From assembly GCA_947505245.1 (NCBI GenBank), contig CANNIZ010000004.1, positions 98,324 to 162,323 on the forward strand: a stretch of DNA of 64,000 nt, in the 5' to 3' direction. A program made the position numbers and the translations under genes. How positions within the stretch are numbered: the first letter of the stretch is position 1; every line of letters starts with the position of its first letter. The notes beneath the pieces are model-generated. The model was not told the DNA's origin and did not search any database. It saw only the letters and a list, made by a program, of their open reading frames with translations. Positions 19,552 through 27,557 of the stretch are shown here, one piece after another. Source of the DNA: Pseudomonadota bacterium. Lineage in GTDB: Bacteria; Myxococcota_A; UBA796; GCA-2862545.

Positions 19552-20564
19552 CCGGCTACGGTACCGGGGTGTGGTGGCTGCTGCTCGCGTGTAAAGACCC
19601 TTGCCCGCCGGGAGACGCCTGTGTCGTCGCCGGGACGGGTCGCGCGGCCTATGACGGCGAAGGGCTGCGCGCCGTGGACTCGTCGCTGTACCTGCCGACG
19701 GACGTACTGCGCTGGCCCGACGGGCGGCTCGCGATCGTGGACTACAACAACTACCGGCTGCGCGCGATCGACGACGCGGGCGTGCTCGACACCGTCGCGG
19801 GCGACGGGGAACACGGCTACGCGACGCCCGGCGCGGGTCTGCTCGACAGCGCGTTCGAGAACCCGATCGCCGCGGAGATCGGCCCCGACGGGCTCGTGTA
19901 CGTCGTGGCCCAGCACGAGGGCCGCGTGTTCGTGCTTCGGGGCGGCGTGGTCGAGGTCGTCGTCGGCACGGGCGTGCTCGGGTACGCGGGCGACGGCGGG
20001 GACGCGCTCGCCGCGCAGCTGTGGGACCCGACGGGGCTCGTGTTCGACGGGGACGACCTGTACGTTGCGGACGACCTCACGCACCGGGTCCGGCGCGTTC
20101 GCGCCGGGGTGATCGAGACGGTCGTCGGTCCCGAGGACCTCGACCGGCCGATGGGCATGTCGGTTGACGCCGGAAGCCTGTACATCGCGGATAGCGGGCA
20201 TCACCGGATCGTCGCGTATGACCTGGACGGAGGCGGCCTGTCGGTCGTCGCGGGCACGGGGGCGGCCGGCTACGACGGCGACGGCGGGCCTGCGGTCGAG
20301 GCGGCGCTCCGGTCGCCGCAGGGGGTGCTCGCGGTCGACGGGACGGTGTTCGTGGCCGACAGCGGCAACCACGTGGTGCGGCGGATCGTCGACGGCACGA
20401 TCGACGCGTTCGCCGGCACGGCCTTCCCCGCGCCGCTTGGGGATGCAGGCCCGCCCGACGAGGCGCCGTTGTCGTTACCGACAGGGTTGTTCGTCGATAC
20501 CGGCGGCGACCTGTATGTCGCGAGCATGCTCGCCCACCAGATCGTCCGGGTCCGGGTTCCCTAG
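19548..20564 (+). CDS. NHL-repeat beta-propeller lipoprotein
   Basis: Predicted surface lipoprotein of 338 residues. From a GTG overlapping the terC stop (GTGA), VTGYGTGVWWLLLAC gives a very short signal peptide and lipobox LLAC. The rest is five to six NHL-type repeats with the VAGTGxxGYxGDGGPA and LYIADSGHHRI motifs (GTGAAGYDGDGGPAVEA, VFVADSGNHVVRR), forming a beta-propeller for protein or ligand binding. Coupling to TerC is notable but no functional link is established. A second GTG at 19569 would remove most of the signal peptide. Confidence 0.85.
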   Translation: MTGYGTGVWWLLLACKDPCPPGDACVVAGTGRAAYDGEGLRAVDSSLYLPTDVLRWPDGRLAIVDYNNYRLRAIDDAGVLDTVAGDGEHGYATPGAGLLDSAFENPIAAEIGPDGLVYVVAQHEGRVFVLRGGVVEVVVGTGVLGYAGDGGDALAAQLWDPTGLVFDGDDLYVADDLTHRVRRVRAGVIETVVGPEDLDRPMGMSVDAGSLYIADSGHHRIVAYDLDGGGLSVVAGTGAAGYDGDGGPAVEAALRSPQGVLAVDGTVFVADSGNHVVRRIVDGTIDAFAGTAFPAPLGDAGPPDEAPLSLPTGLFVDTGGDLYVASMLAHQIVRVRVP

Positions 20565-20576
20565 CCGAGGGCGCAC

Positions 20577-21428
20577 ATGAGTCGTGAAATTCAGGCGATC
20601 CGCCTCGCGATCCTCACCGCCGTGATCGGGTCGATCGCAAAATTTGCGGCCGGCTTCGTGACCGGCAGTATGTCGATGATCTCGTCGGGCGTGGACTCGC
20701 TCGGCGACCTGTTCGTGTCGGTCGCGAACCTGTTCGTGGTGCGCCTCTCTGAGAAAGACGCCGACGACGACCACAACTACGGGCACCACAAGGTCGAGGG
20801 TCTCGGCGCGATGTTCGAGGGCGGCTTCATCGCGGCGGCCGGCGCGTTCATCATCTACGAGTCTGTGCACAAGGCGATGATCGGGGAGGAGAGCCACTCG
20901 AGCGCCGTCGGCATCGTGGTGATGCTGCCGATCCTCGCGATGACGATCGGCACCGTGATGCACCTGCGCAAGGTCGCAAAGGAGACGGGCAGCCTGGTCG
21001 TGAAGTCCGACGCCGCGCACTACCTGACCGATGTGTGGGTGAACATCGGCGTCCTCGTGTCCCTCGTGCTCGTGTGGGTCACCGGGGAGCCGCTCGTCGA
21101 CACCGCGATCTCCATCCTCATCGCGCTGTCGATGTTCCGCTCGAGCTTTCACATCGTGAGCGAGGGCGTGGACGTGGTGATGGACAAGAGCCTCGCGCCG
21201 GACGTCGTCGCGCGCGTCCGCGCGGTGCTCACAGCCGAGGCCCGCATCCTGTCGTTTCACGACTTCAAGACGCGCATGGGGAAGATCCCGCACGTCGACT
21301 TTCACATCGTCGTCCCCGGGCATATGACCGCCGCGGAGCTGCACGACGTGTTCCTCGACCTGCGGCGGCACGTACAGGACGTCGTCGGCCCGTCCACGAA
21401 GGTGCTGATGCACGCGGACACCGCCTGA
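20577..21428 (+). CDS. Cation diffusion facilitator (FieF/ZitB-like)
   Basis: Proton-coupled divalent metal exporter of the CDF family, 283 residues with about six membrane helices and a C-terminal cytoplasmic dimer domain. Transport-site motifs are DSLGD (DxxxD) in helix 2 and HYLTD (HxxxD) in helix 5, within SSGVDSLGDLFVS and KSDAAHYLTDVWVN. The cytoplasmic NYGHHKVEGLGAMFEG segment matches the family. The C-terminal domain contains FHDFKTRMGK and HVDFHIVVPG. A DxxxD/HxxxD site fits Zn2+, Fe2+, Cd2+ or Mn2+; specificity is not resolvable. It starts 12 bases after the NHL lipoprotein, so probably shares the terC transcript. Confidence 0.93.
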   Translation: MSREIQAIRLAILTAVIGSIAKFAAGFVTGSMSMISSGVDSLGDLFVSVANLFVVRLSEKDADDDHNYGHHKVEGLGAMFEGGFIAAAGAFIIYESVHKAMIGEESHSSAVGIVVMLPILAMTIGTVMHLRKVAKETGSLVVKSDAAHYLTDVWVNIGVLVSLVLVWVTGEPLVDTAISILIALSMFRSSFHIVSEGVDVVMDKSLAPDVVARVRAVLTAEARILSFHDFKTRMGKIPHVDFHIVVPGHMTAAELHDVFLDLRRHVQDVVGPSTKVLMHADTA

Positions 21429-21445
21429 CGGTGAACCGTCCCGGA

Positions 21446-24400
21446 CTACGGGACGGCCACTTCGACGGCCTTCGCGCGGCGAACGGGCGTCTTTGCGCCC
21501 TTGCCGGCTGACTTCGGGGCGGCGTCGGCCTTGGCGGCCTTTCCGGCGCTCTTCGGCGCCTTGGAGGCTTTGCCGGCGGCCTTCGGGGCCTTTCCGGCGG
21601 CCTTGGAGGCCTTCCCTGCGGCCTTCGGGGCCTTGGGTTCGGCCTTTGCGCCCTTGCCGGCGCTCTTCGTCACCTTGGGTTCGTCCGTGGCGGCCTTTCC
21701 GGCGCTCTTGGCCGCGGCCTTCGCGCCTTTTGCGGCCTTGGCGCCTTTTGCGGCCTTGGCGCCTTTGGCTCCCTTGCCCTTCGCGGCCTTGCCCTTCGCG
21801 CCCTTGGCGGCGGACTTCTCGCCTTCCTCGGCGTCGCCCTTCGCCTTGCCCTTTCCCTTGGCGGCGGGACGGCCGCGGCCCTTGCCGAACGCCTTCGCCT
21901 CTTCCTCGGTCTGCGGCACCGGGTTCGCGGGATCGCCGCCCCGCTGCGGGAACTGGAAGCCGTAGCGACCTGTCTCGCGGCGGAACAGCCAGCCGCGGAA
22001 CGGGCGGCCGCGCTTGCTGATGAAGTTGTCGATCAGCTCGGTTCGACCATCGCTACCGAAGAACTTGAGGGCCTCTTCGACGGTGATCTCGCGCTGGCAG
22101 ACGACCTTCGGCAGCAGGGGGCCGTTCTTTTCCGTGGCTTCGAGCACCTTCTTGCAGACGTACCGGCGGTTCGTCTCGATGATCTCGCAGTCTTCGTGAA
22201 TCGGGCACTTGCACAACACGCCGGCCTGCACTTCAGGGCCGGTGTCGCCACCGCCGCCGTTGCCCCAGTCCATGCGCAGGATCCACTTGCCGAGCTTCTC
22301 GGGGTCCGTGTCGGCCTCGAGGAACACGGAGCCCGTGAGCGAGCGGCCCGAGCGGTCGACGAACCCGCCGAGGGGGCCCGCCTTCCGGTCACGAAGCAGC
22401 GTCTGGACGAGCGTGCGGTCGACGTAGCGGCCGGCGCGGTCCTTCCAGATCATGAACATACACTCGGCGTTCTCGCCGTCGTTCCGGGTGCAGCGGTAGC
22501 CCCACGTGCTCTCGATCACCTCGCCCTTGCCGCAGGCCGGGCAGGTGCCGAGGGACGGCTCCTTCGCGTACAGGTCGACGTGCTCGAACGTGGAGAGCGT
22601 GCCGGTCATGTCCTTGGTGAAGCTGACGAGGCGGTCGAGGAACGCCTTTCGCTTGATCTGGCCCTTCTCGACCTGACCGAGCGCGTGTTCCCACTCGCCG
22701 GTGAGCTTGGGGGACGCGAGCGCGCCGACGTTGACACGCTCGAGCACGTCCATCAGGCGCATCGCCTTGCTCGTGGGGCCGAGCTTGTTGTCGACCCGGC
22801 GGGCGTAGTTCTTGCGCACCAGGCCTTCGATCGTCTCCGCGCGGGTGGCTGGCGTCCCGAGGCCGCGACCCTTCATCGCGTCCATCAGCGCGTCTTCTTC
22901 GACGCGCTCGCCGGCGGTCTCCATCATGCGCAGCATCTGGGCTTCCGAGTACCGGCTCGGGGGCTTCGTGTCCTTGGCCTCCTCGACGATCTCGAGCACC
23001 TTGGCGACGACGCCCTGGGCCTCGTCCTTCCCGGGAACCAGCGCGGGCAGCGGGTTCGCTTCGGTCGGGATGCCGAGGGCCCGGAAGAACGCGGGGTCTT
23101 CGAGCGTGCGGCTGGTGGCGCGGAACCGGGCCTGCTCGGACCCGGCGGGCACCGTGACGATGCGCTCGACGTTGGACCACGTCGCGGGGCCCATCATGGA
23201 CGCGAGGAACTGGCGTACGATGAGCTCGAAGATCCGCTCGTCATCGGCGCGCATCGCACCTTCCGGGACGTTGCCCGTGGGGACGATTGCAAAGTGGTCG
23301 CTGACCTTCGTGTCGTCGAGGATCTTGTCCAGGTTCTGCGGATCGGCGGCGATCTCGGGTGCGAGGACCTTCCAGTCGGTGGCGCGGGCGAGGCCGGCGA
23401 GCACGGTCTGGATCGTGTCCTTGTAGTCGCCCGGCAGGTACCGGCTGTCGGTACGCGGGTAGGTGATGAGCTTCTCACCTTCGTACAGGCGCTGGGCCGC
23501 GTCCAACGTGCGCTTTGCAGAGAACGAGAACTTACGGTTCGCCTCGCGCTGCAGCAGCGTGAGGTCAAACGGCAACGGCGGGCTTTGCCGGCTCTTCTTG
23601 CGCTTTTCGCTCGCGTCACCGGTCTTCGCGACGGACAGGGCCTTCATCAGGCGGTCGACGCGCTCCTTGTCGAAGATGCGCGACGGCTTCGCTTCGGCGT
23701 CCGTCTTCTCGTCTTCGTCTTCGTCTTCGGTCTTTGGGCCGCGGGGCTCGGGGTCGTAGAAGCGCGCTTCCCATTCCTGGGCTTCGTGCTTGAACTTGCC
23801 GTGGATTTCCCAGTACGGACGCGGGATGTGGGCGAGGATCTGCCGCTCGCGCGCGACGAGCAGGTTGAGCGTGGGCGTCTGCACGCGGCCCGCGCTCCAC
23901 GGCTCTTTGTCGGCCCGGTTCTTCAGGCGCTGGGTGAGCGCGCGCGTCGCGTTCATGCCGACGAGCCAGTCGCCGACGGCGCGACACCAGGCTGCGTCCG
24001 CCAGGCGGTCCATGTCCTTGCCCGGCTTCAGGTGCGCGAACGCCTCCCGGATGGCCGTCTTGGTCATGGACTGGAGCCAGAGGCGCTGCTGGGGGAGCTT
24101 CTCGAGGTCGCAATGTTCGGCGATGCGCCGATAGATCAGCTCTCCTTCACGCCCGGCGTCACAGGCGTTGATCATGCCGGTGACGTCTTTCCGATGGCCG
24201 AGCTTCTTGATCGCATCAAGGCGCTTTTTCTGGCCTTCGCGCGGATTGATCGCGAAGTGGTCGGGGATGATCGGGAGGTTCTTGATCGCCCACGACGAGT
24301 ACTTCTTGTCGTACTCCTGCGGTTCGGCAAGTTCGAGCAGGTGGCCGACGGCAAAAGTAACGATGTAATCGTCGCTCTCGAGGTATTCGTCGTTGTCCGT

Positions 24401-24472
24401 GAAACCCCCGAGGGCTGCCGCGATATCACGGGCGACACTTGGTTTCTCGGCGATGACGAGGTACTTACCCAC
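21446..24472 (-). CDS. topB: Type IA DNA topoisomerase (TopB-like) with histone-H1-like tail
   Basis: Relaxes or decatenates DNA by single-strand passage; 1008 residues. The Toprim domain has LVIAEKPSVARD (5-16) and DAGREGE (105-111); the active-site Tyr338 lies in LITYPRTDSRYLP. A Cys cluster near the middle of the C-terminal half (CPACGKGEVIE, later CKCPIHEDCEI) suggests zinc-binding domains. The last 130 or so residues are almost only Lys/Ala/Gly/Pro repeats (KGAKAAKGAKAAKGAK, PKAAGKASKAAGKAPKAAG), as in histone H1, giving a long basic DNA-binding tail. Main-body length fits topoisomerase III; the tail is extra. Start ATG at 24472. Confidence 0.95.
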   Translation of the reverse strand: MGKYLVIAEKPSVARDIAAALGGFTDNDEYLESDDYIVTFAVGHLLELAEPQEYDKKYSSWAIKNLPIIPDHFAINPREGQKKRLDAIKKLGHRKDVTGMINACDAGREGELIYRRIAEHCDLEKLPQQRLWLQSMTKTAIREAFAHLKPGKDMDRLADAAWCRAVGDWLVGMNATRALTQRLKNRADKEPWSAGRVQTPTLNLLVARERQILAHIPRPYWEIHGKFKHEAQEWEARFYDPEPRGPKTEDEDEDEKTDAEAKPSRIFDKERVDRLMKALSVAKTGDASEKRKKSRQSPPLPFDLTLLQREANRKFSFSAKRTLDAAQRLYEGEKLITYPRTDSRYLPGDYKDTIQTVLAGLARATDWKVLAPEIAADPQNLDKILDDTKVSDHFAIVPTGNVPEGAMRADDERIFELIVRQFLASMMGPATWSNVERIVTVPAGSEQARFRATSRTLEDPAFFRALGIPTEANPLPALVPGKDEAQGVVAKVLEIVEEAKDTKPPSRYSEAQMLRMMETAGERVEEDALMDAMKGRGLGTPATRAETIEGLVRKNYARRVDNKLGPTSKAMRLMDVLERVNVGALASPKLTGEWEHALGQVEKGQIKRKAFLDRLVSFTKDMTGTLSTFEHVDLYAKEPSLGTCPACGKGEVIESTWGYRCTRNDGENAECMFMIWKDRAGRYVDRTLVQTLLRDRKAGPLGGFVDRSGRSLTGSVFLEADTDPEKLGKWILRMDWGNGGGGDTGPEVQAGVLCKCPIHEDCEIIETNRRYVCKKVLEATEKNGPLLPKVVCQREITVEEALKFFGSDGRTELIDNFISKRGRPFRGWLFRRETGRYGFQFPQRGGDPANPVPQTEEEAKAFGKGRGRPAAKGKGKAKGDAEEGEKSAAKGAKGKAAKGKGAKGAKAAKGAKAAKGAKAAAKSAGKAATDEPKVTKSAGKGAKAEPKAPKAAGKASKAAGKAPKAAGKASKAPKSAGKAAKADAAPKSAGKGAKTPVRRAKAVEVAVP
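21490..21830 (-). repeat. Degenerate short tandem repeats encoding the Lys/Ala tail
   Basis: The 3' part of the topoisomerase gene consists of degenerate 9 to 24-bp units such as GCCTTGGCGCC and GCCTTTCCGGCG on the plus strand, coding AKGAK and AGKA units. Such arrays change length easily by slippage, so the tail length probably varies between strains. Confidence 0.7.
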
Positions 24473-24552
24473 GGAGCCTCCGGACGGAGCGCCGGAAGCT
24501 AATGGACGGCCGGGGCCCCGTCCACCCGGAGTCGGTGTATCCTCCCCCCATC

Positions 24553-25278
24553 GTGACGCCGTTTACCGTCGCGTTCACGCACGCCACACCCCACGGCGTG
24601 CTGACCGCGATCCACATCCCAGACTCCCCCGACCCCGTGCCGGACGGCGTGCTTGCCACGCTTCCAGCTGCGGAGTCGGAGCACGCGCGTGGGTTGCGCG
24701 GGTACCGGCAGGTGCAGTTCGTGGGTGGGCGCATCGCCCTGCGCGAGTCGTGCCTCGTGATGGGCGTACGGTCCGGTGCCATCTTGTCGGACGACCGCGG
24801 CGCGCCGTTGATCCCCGCCGGGCTCGCCGGTTCGGTGTCGCACAAGGCGACGCTGGCGGTCTCGATGGTCGCGCGCGACGGGCTCGGAACGCTCGGCGTC
24901 GACCTCGAAGATTACGGCCCGCAGAGGCTTGGGATCGGTCCGCGCGTGCTGACGGCGGTGGAGCTCGCGGCGATCGCGGATCACCCGACGGACCGGCGTT
25001 GGTTCGGCATCCTCGTTCGGTTCTCGCTCAAGGAGGCGATCTACAAGGCGCTCGACCCTTACGTACACCGGTACGTCGGGTTTCACGAAGCCGAGGTCAC
25101 ACCTGACGTACACGGTCTCGCGGCGGTGACATTGCGGCTGACGCCCCCGGCGGGGCCGGACGGCGTCGCCCGGGCGGCGGAGGGGCCGTTCGAGGTGGAC
25201 GCGCGGTACGATTGGCTGCACGGTCGGCTCGTCACCTCCGTGCGGATCCGTCGGGTCAAGGCCGCAGGTGCACCGTGA
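24553..25278 (+). CDS. 4'-phosphopantetheinyl transferase (Sfp/EntD-like)
   Basis: Transfers the phosphopantetheine arm of CoA to carrier-protein serines, activating fatty-acid, polyketide or peptide synthases. Motifs in order: GSVSHKATLAVSM, GVDLED (Mg2+-binding Asp/Glu) and RFSLKEAIYKALDP. About 241 residues from GTG at 24553, the usual EntD/Sfp size. An in-frame ATG at 24502 would add 17 unlikely residues (MDGRGPVHPES). It is divergent from the topoisomerase gene and its 3' end overlaps the histidine kinase gene by 23 bases in convergent orientation. No synthase genes are in the window. Confidence 0.88.
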   Translation: MTPFTVAFTHATPHGVLTAIHIPDSPDPVPDGVLATLPAAESEHARGLRGYRQVQFVGGRIALRESCLVMGVRSGAILSDDRGAPLIPAGLAGSVSHKATLAVSMVARDGLGTLGVDLEDYGPQRLGIGPRVLTAVELAAIADHPTDRRWFGILVRFSLKEAIYKALDPYVHRYVGFHEAEVTPDVHGLAAVTLRLTPPAGPDGVARAAEGPFEVDARYDWLHGRLVTSVRIRRVKAAGAP

Positions 25279-26578
25279 ACCGGCTCCCGTGGCCGACCTC
25301 GCTGTGAACGCTGATTCGGCAACCTGAGGCCGCGGCGAGGTGCTTCGCGATCGCGAGACCGAGGCCCGTGCCGCCGACCTTGCGGCTCCGCCCGACGTCG
25401 ACGCGGTAGAAGCGCTCGAAGATGCGGTCGTGGTGTTGGCGATCGATGCCGATGCCGTTGTCGATCACCTCGACGAGCACCTCGGAGCCCTCGCGCTTCG
25501 CGGTGATCAGGATCGTGCCGCCGTCGGCCGTGTAATTTGTGGCGTTGCGCGCGAGGTTGCTCACGATCGTGCCGAGCGCTTCGGCGTTCACGGAGGCCTC
25601 GACGGCGTCGTCGCAGGTGAGGGTGAGAGTCTGGCCGCGCGCGAGCGCGAACTCGGCCGCGGACTCCGTCGCGAGCTCCAGGATGGGGGCGAGTCGCTCC
25701 CGGCCGCGGGGGAGCTCGCCGAGGCGCGACTCGATGCGCGAGAGCTCGAGCAGGTCTTCGAACAGATCGCGCAGACGCCGCACGTTGCGGAGGATGGCGT
25801 CGGCCATCATCGCGTCTTCTTCGTTCATGCGGTCGCGGTCGCCGCCGAGTGTCTCGGCGTAGCCCATGATGGTGGCGATCGGCGTGCGAAGCTCGTGGGA
25901 TACGTTCGCGACGAACTCGGTGCGGGCGCGCTCGGCGCGACGGAACCGCGTGACGTCGTAGACGATCAGCAACACACCGTCCTCGATGCGCACCGGACGG
26001 AGCATCAGGTCTTCGCGTCCCACCCGGGCCGCGACCTCGTCGACGGGGCGCCCCCGGAGGCACGCGTCAATGACCGGGTGGACCTCGGCGACGTTGACGA
26101 CCTCGATCAGCGCTCGCCCGACGGGATCGGGGGTCACCACCTGCAACAGGCGGCGGAACGCTTCGTTCATCAGCCGGACGCGCCCGTCGGGCCCCACGAC
26201 GAGGACCCCGTTCGGGCTCGCCGCGACGGCCGCGCGGCCGATCTGCGCGTCGCGCCGGGCGGCCTCGATGTCGTGGGTGGAGCGGCCTGCGAGGCGGTTC
26301 ACCGCGCGGACGACCTCGGCGACGGCGGGGTCTGTGCCTTCGGGGATGTGCCCGGCGTCCTGGTCGATGTGGTGTACGAGGTCGCGAAGCAGGGGGAGCC
26401 GCGGCTGGAGCGCGGGCGCGGCGATCTGCCCGAGTGCTAACGCAGCGAGGAGGCCGAACACCATGGTCAGCACGAACCCGATCGGGAGCTCGTGGGTCTC
26501 CAAGCGCACCCAAAACATCGCCCCGGCGGCCACGAGGGCCCCGCCGAGGAGCGTGGCGGCGACGACGCCTCCGTACAT
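25256..26578 (-). CDS. PhoR-like sensor histidine kinase
   Basis: Membrane sensor kinase of 440 residues. Two N-terminal helices (LLGGALVAAGAMFWV and a second at about 33-55) with almost no loop between them, so stimuli are probably sensed in or below the membrane, as in PhoR. A PAS domain follows (GVLVVGPDGRVRLMNEAFRRL). The H-box is NVSHELRTPIATIMGYAETL with phosphoacceptor His228; the N-box is NLARNATNYTADGG and the G-boxes DNGIGID and GGTGLGLAIAKH. It is 19 bases downstream of the PhoB-like regulator. No pst or pho transport genes are visible, so the phosphate role is inferred from architecture only. Confidence 0.93.
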   Translation of the reverse strand: MYGGVVAATLLGGALVAAGAMFWVRLETHELPIGFVLTMVFGLLAALALGQIAAPALQPRLPLLRDLVHHIDQDAGHIPEGTDPAVAEVVRAVNRLAGRSTHDIEAARRDAQIGRAAVAASPNGVLVVGPDGRVRLMNEAFRRLLQVVTPDPVGRALIEVVNVAEVHPVIDACLRGRPVDEVAARVGREDLMLRPVRIEDGVLLIVYDVTRFRRAERARTEFVANVSHELRTPIATIMGYAETLGGDRDRMNEEDAMMADAILRNVRRLRDLFEDLLELSRIESRLGELPRGRERLAPILELATESAAEFALARGQTLTLTCDDAVEASVNAEALGTIVSNLARNATNYTADGGTILITAKREGSEVLVEVIDNGIGIDRQHHDRIFERFYRVDVGRSRKVGGTGLGLAIAKHLAAASGCRISVHSEVGHGSRFTVHLRP

Positions 26579-26597
26579 GCGGTCGGGGAGGTTCAGC

Positions 26598-27329
26598 CTA
26601 GCCCTCGACGCGATCGAGGGGGGCGGCGTTGAACCGGTAGCCCACGCCGCGGACCGTCTCCAGGTAGGCGGAGGCGGCTCCGAGCTTCTCGCGCAGGCGT
26701 TTGATGTGGGTGTCGACGGTGCGCGTGTTCAAGTCGGGAGGCATGTCCCACACGTTCTCGAGCAGGGCTCCGCGCGACAACACCCGGCCCTTTCGGCGGG
26801 CGAGCTCGAGCAGCAAGCGGAATTCGGTGGCCGTGAGATCGAGCGTGTCGGCGCCGACGCGCACGCGGTGCTGGGGCACGTCGATCTGCAGCTCGCCGAA
26901 GTCGAGCCGCTCCCCCTCGGTCTCGGTCGGTGCCTGGGATGACGCGCCGCCACCGCGCCGCCGCAGGACCGCGCGCACGCGCAGGACGAGCTCGCGGACG
27001 GAGAACGACGACTTCACCACGTAGTCGTCGGCTCCGACCTCGAACCCCATCACGCGGTCGATCTCCTCGCCGCGGGCGGTGAGCATGATGATCGGCACGT
27101 CGCGTGTCTCGGGTGCGGCCCGAAGACGGCGGCACACCTCGGTCCCCGAGAGATCGGGCAACATCACGTCCAGCACCACCAGCGCAGGACGACTGGTGCG
27201 TGCGAGCGCGAGCGCGTCGGTGCCGTTGCTCGCGAGCACCGTCTCGAAGCCTTCACGACGGAGGTTCAGGTCGATGAGCTTGAGCAGATCTTCTTCATCG
27301 TCCACCACGAGGATTCCGCCTTCCGCCAT
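26598..27329 (-). CDS. PhoB-like response regulator (OmpR family)
   Basis: A 243-residue transcriptional regulator. The receiver domain has the acidic pair Asp10/Asp11, phosphoacceptor Asp54 in VVLDVMLPDLSG, and Lys in VVKSSFSVREL. The C-terminal winged helix has FRLLLELARRKGRVLSR and VDTHIKRLREKLG, ending ETVRGVGYRF. GGAGG precedes the ATG at 27329. It is followed at 19 bases by its cognate kinase. The receiver carries SSFS where KPF is commonest after the Lys. Confidence 0.94.
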   Translation of the reverse strand: MAEGGILVVDDEEDLLKLIDLNLRREGFETVLASNGTDALALARTSRPALVVLDVMLPDLSGTEVCRRLRAAPETRDVPIIMLTARGEEIDRVMGFEVGADDYVVKSSFSVRELVLRVRAVLRRRGGGASSQAPTETEGERLDFGELQIDVPQHRVRVGADTLDLTATEFRLLLELARRKGRVLSRGALLENVWDMPPDLNTRTVDTHIKRLREKLGAASAYLETVRGVGYRFNAAPLDRVEG

Positions 27330-27557
27330 GCGAACCTCCGACCGGCGCGCGTAACCGTTGCGCTGTCGCCGGGCCCGTCGGCGCACCACGCCTGCGGCCC
27401 CAAAGGTCTCGGATCTGCGCAGTTTCGCGGTGATCGCAAGCGCGCGTGCTCCCTTTGTTTTCGGTGAACCGCGGCGCCGCGCCGTTGTCGATCCGCGCCA
27501 TAGGCGGCCTCGGTATGGCATGCTGTTTCGTACCCGTGATCGGGGTGGAGATCGCTG

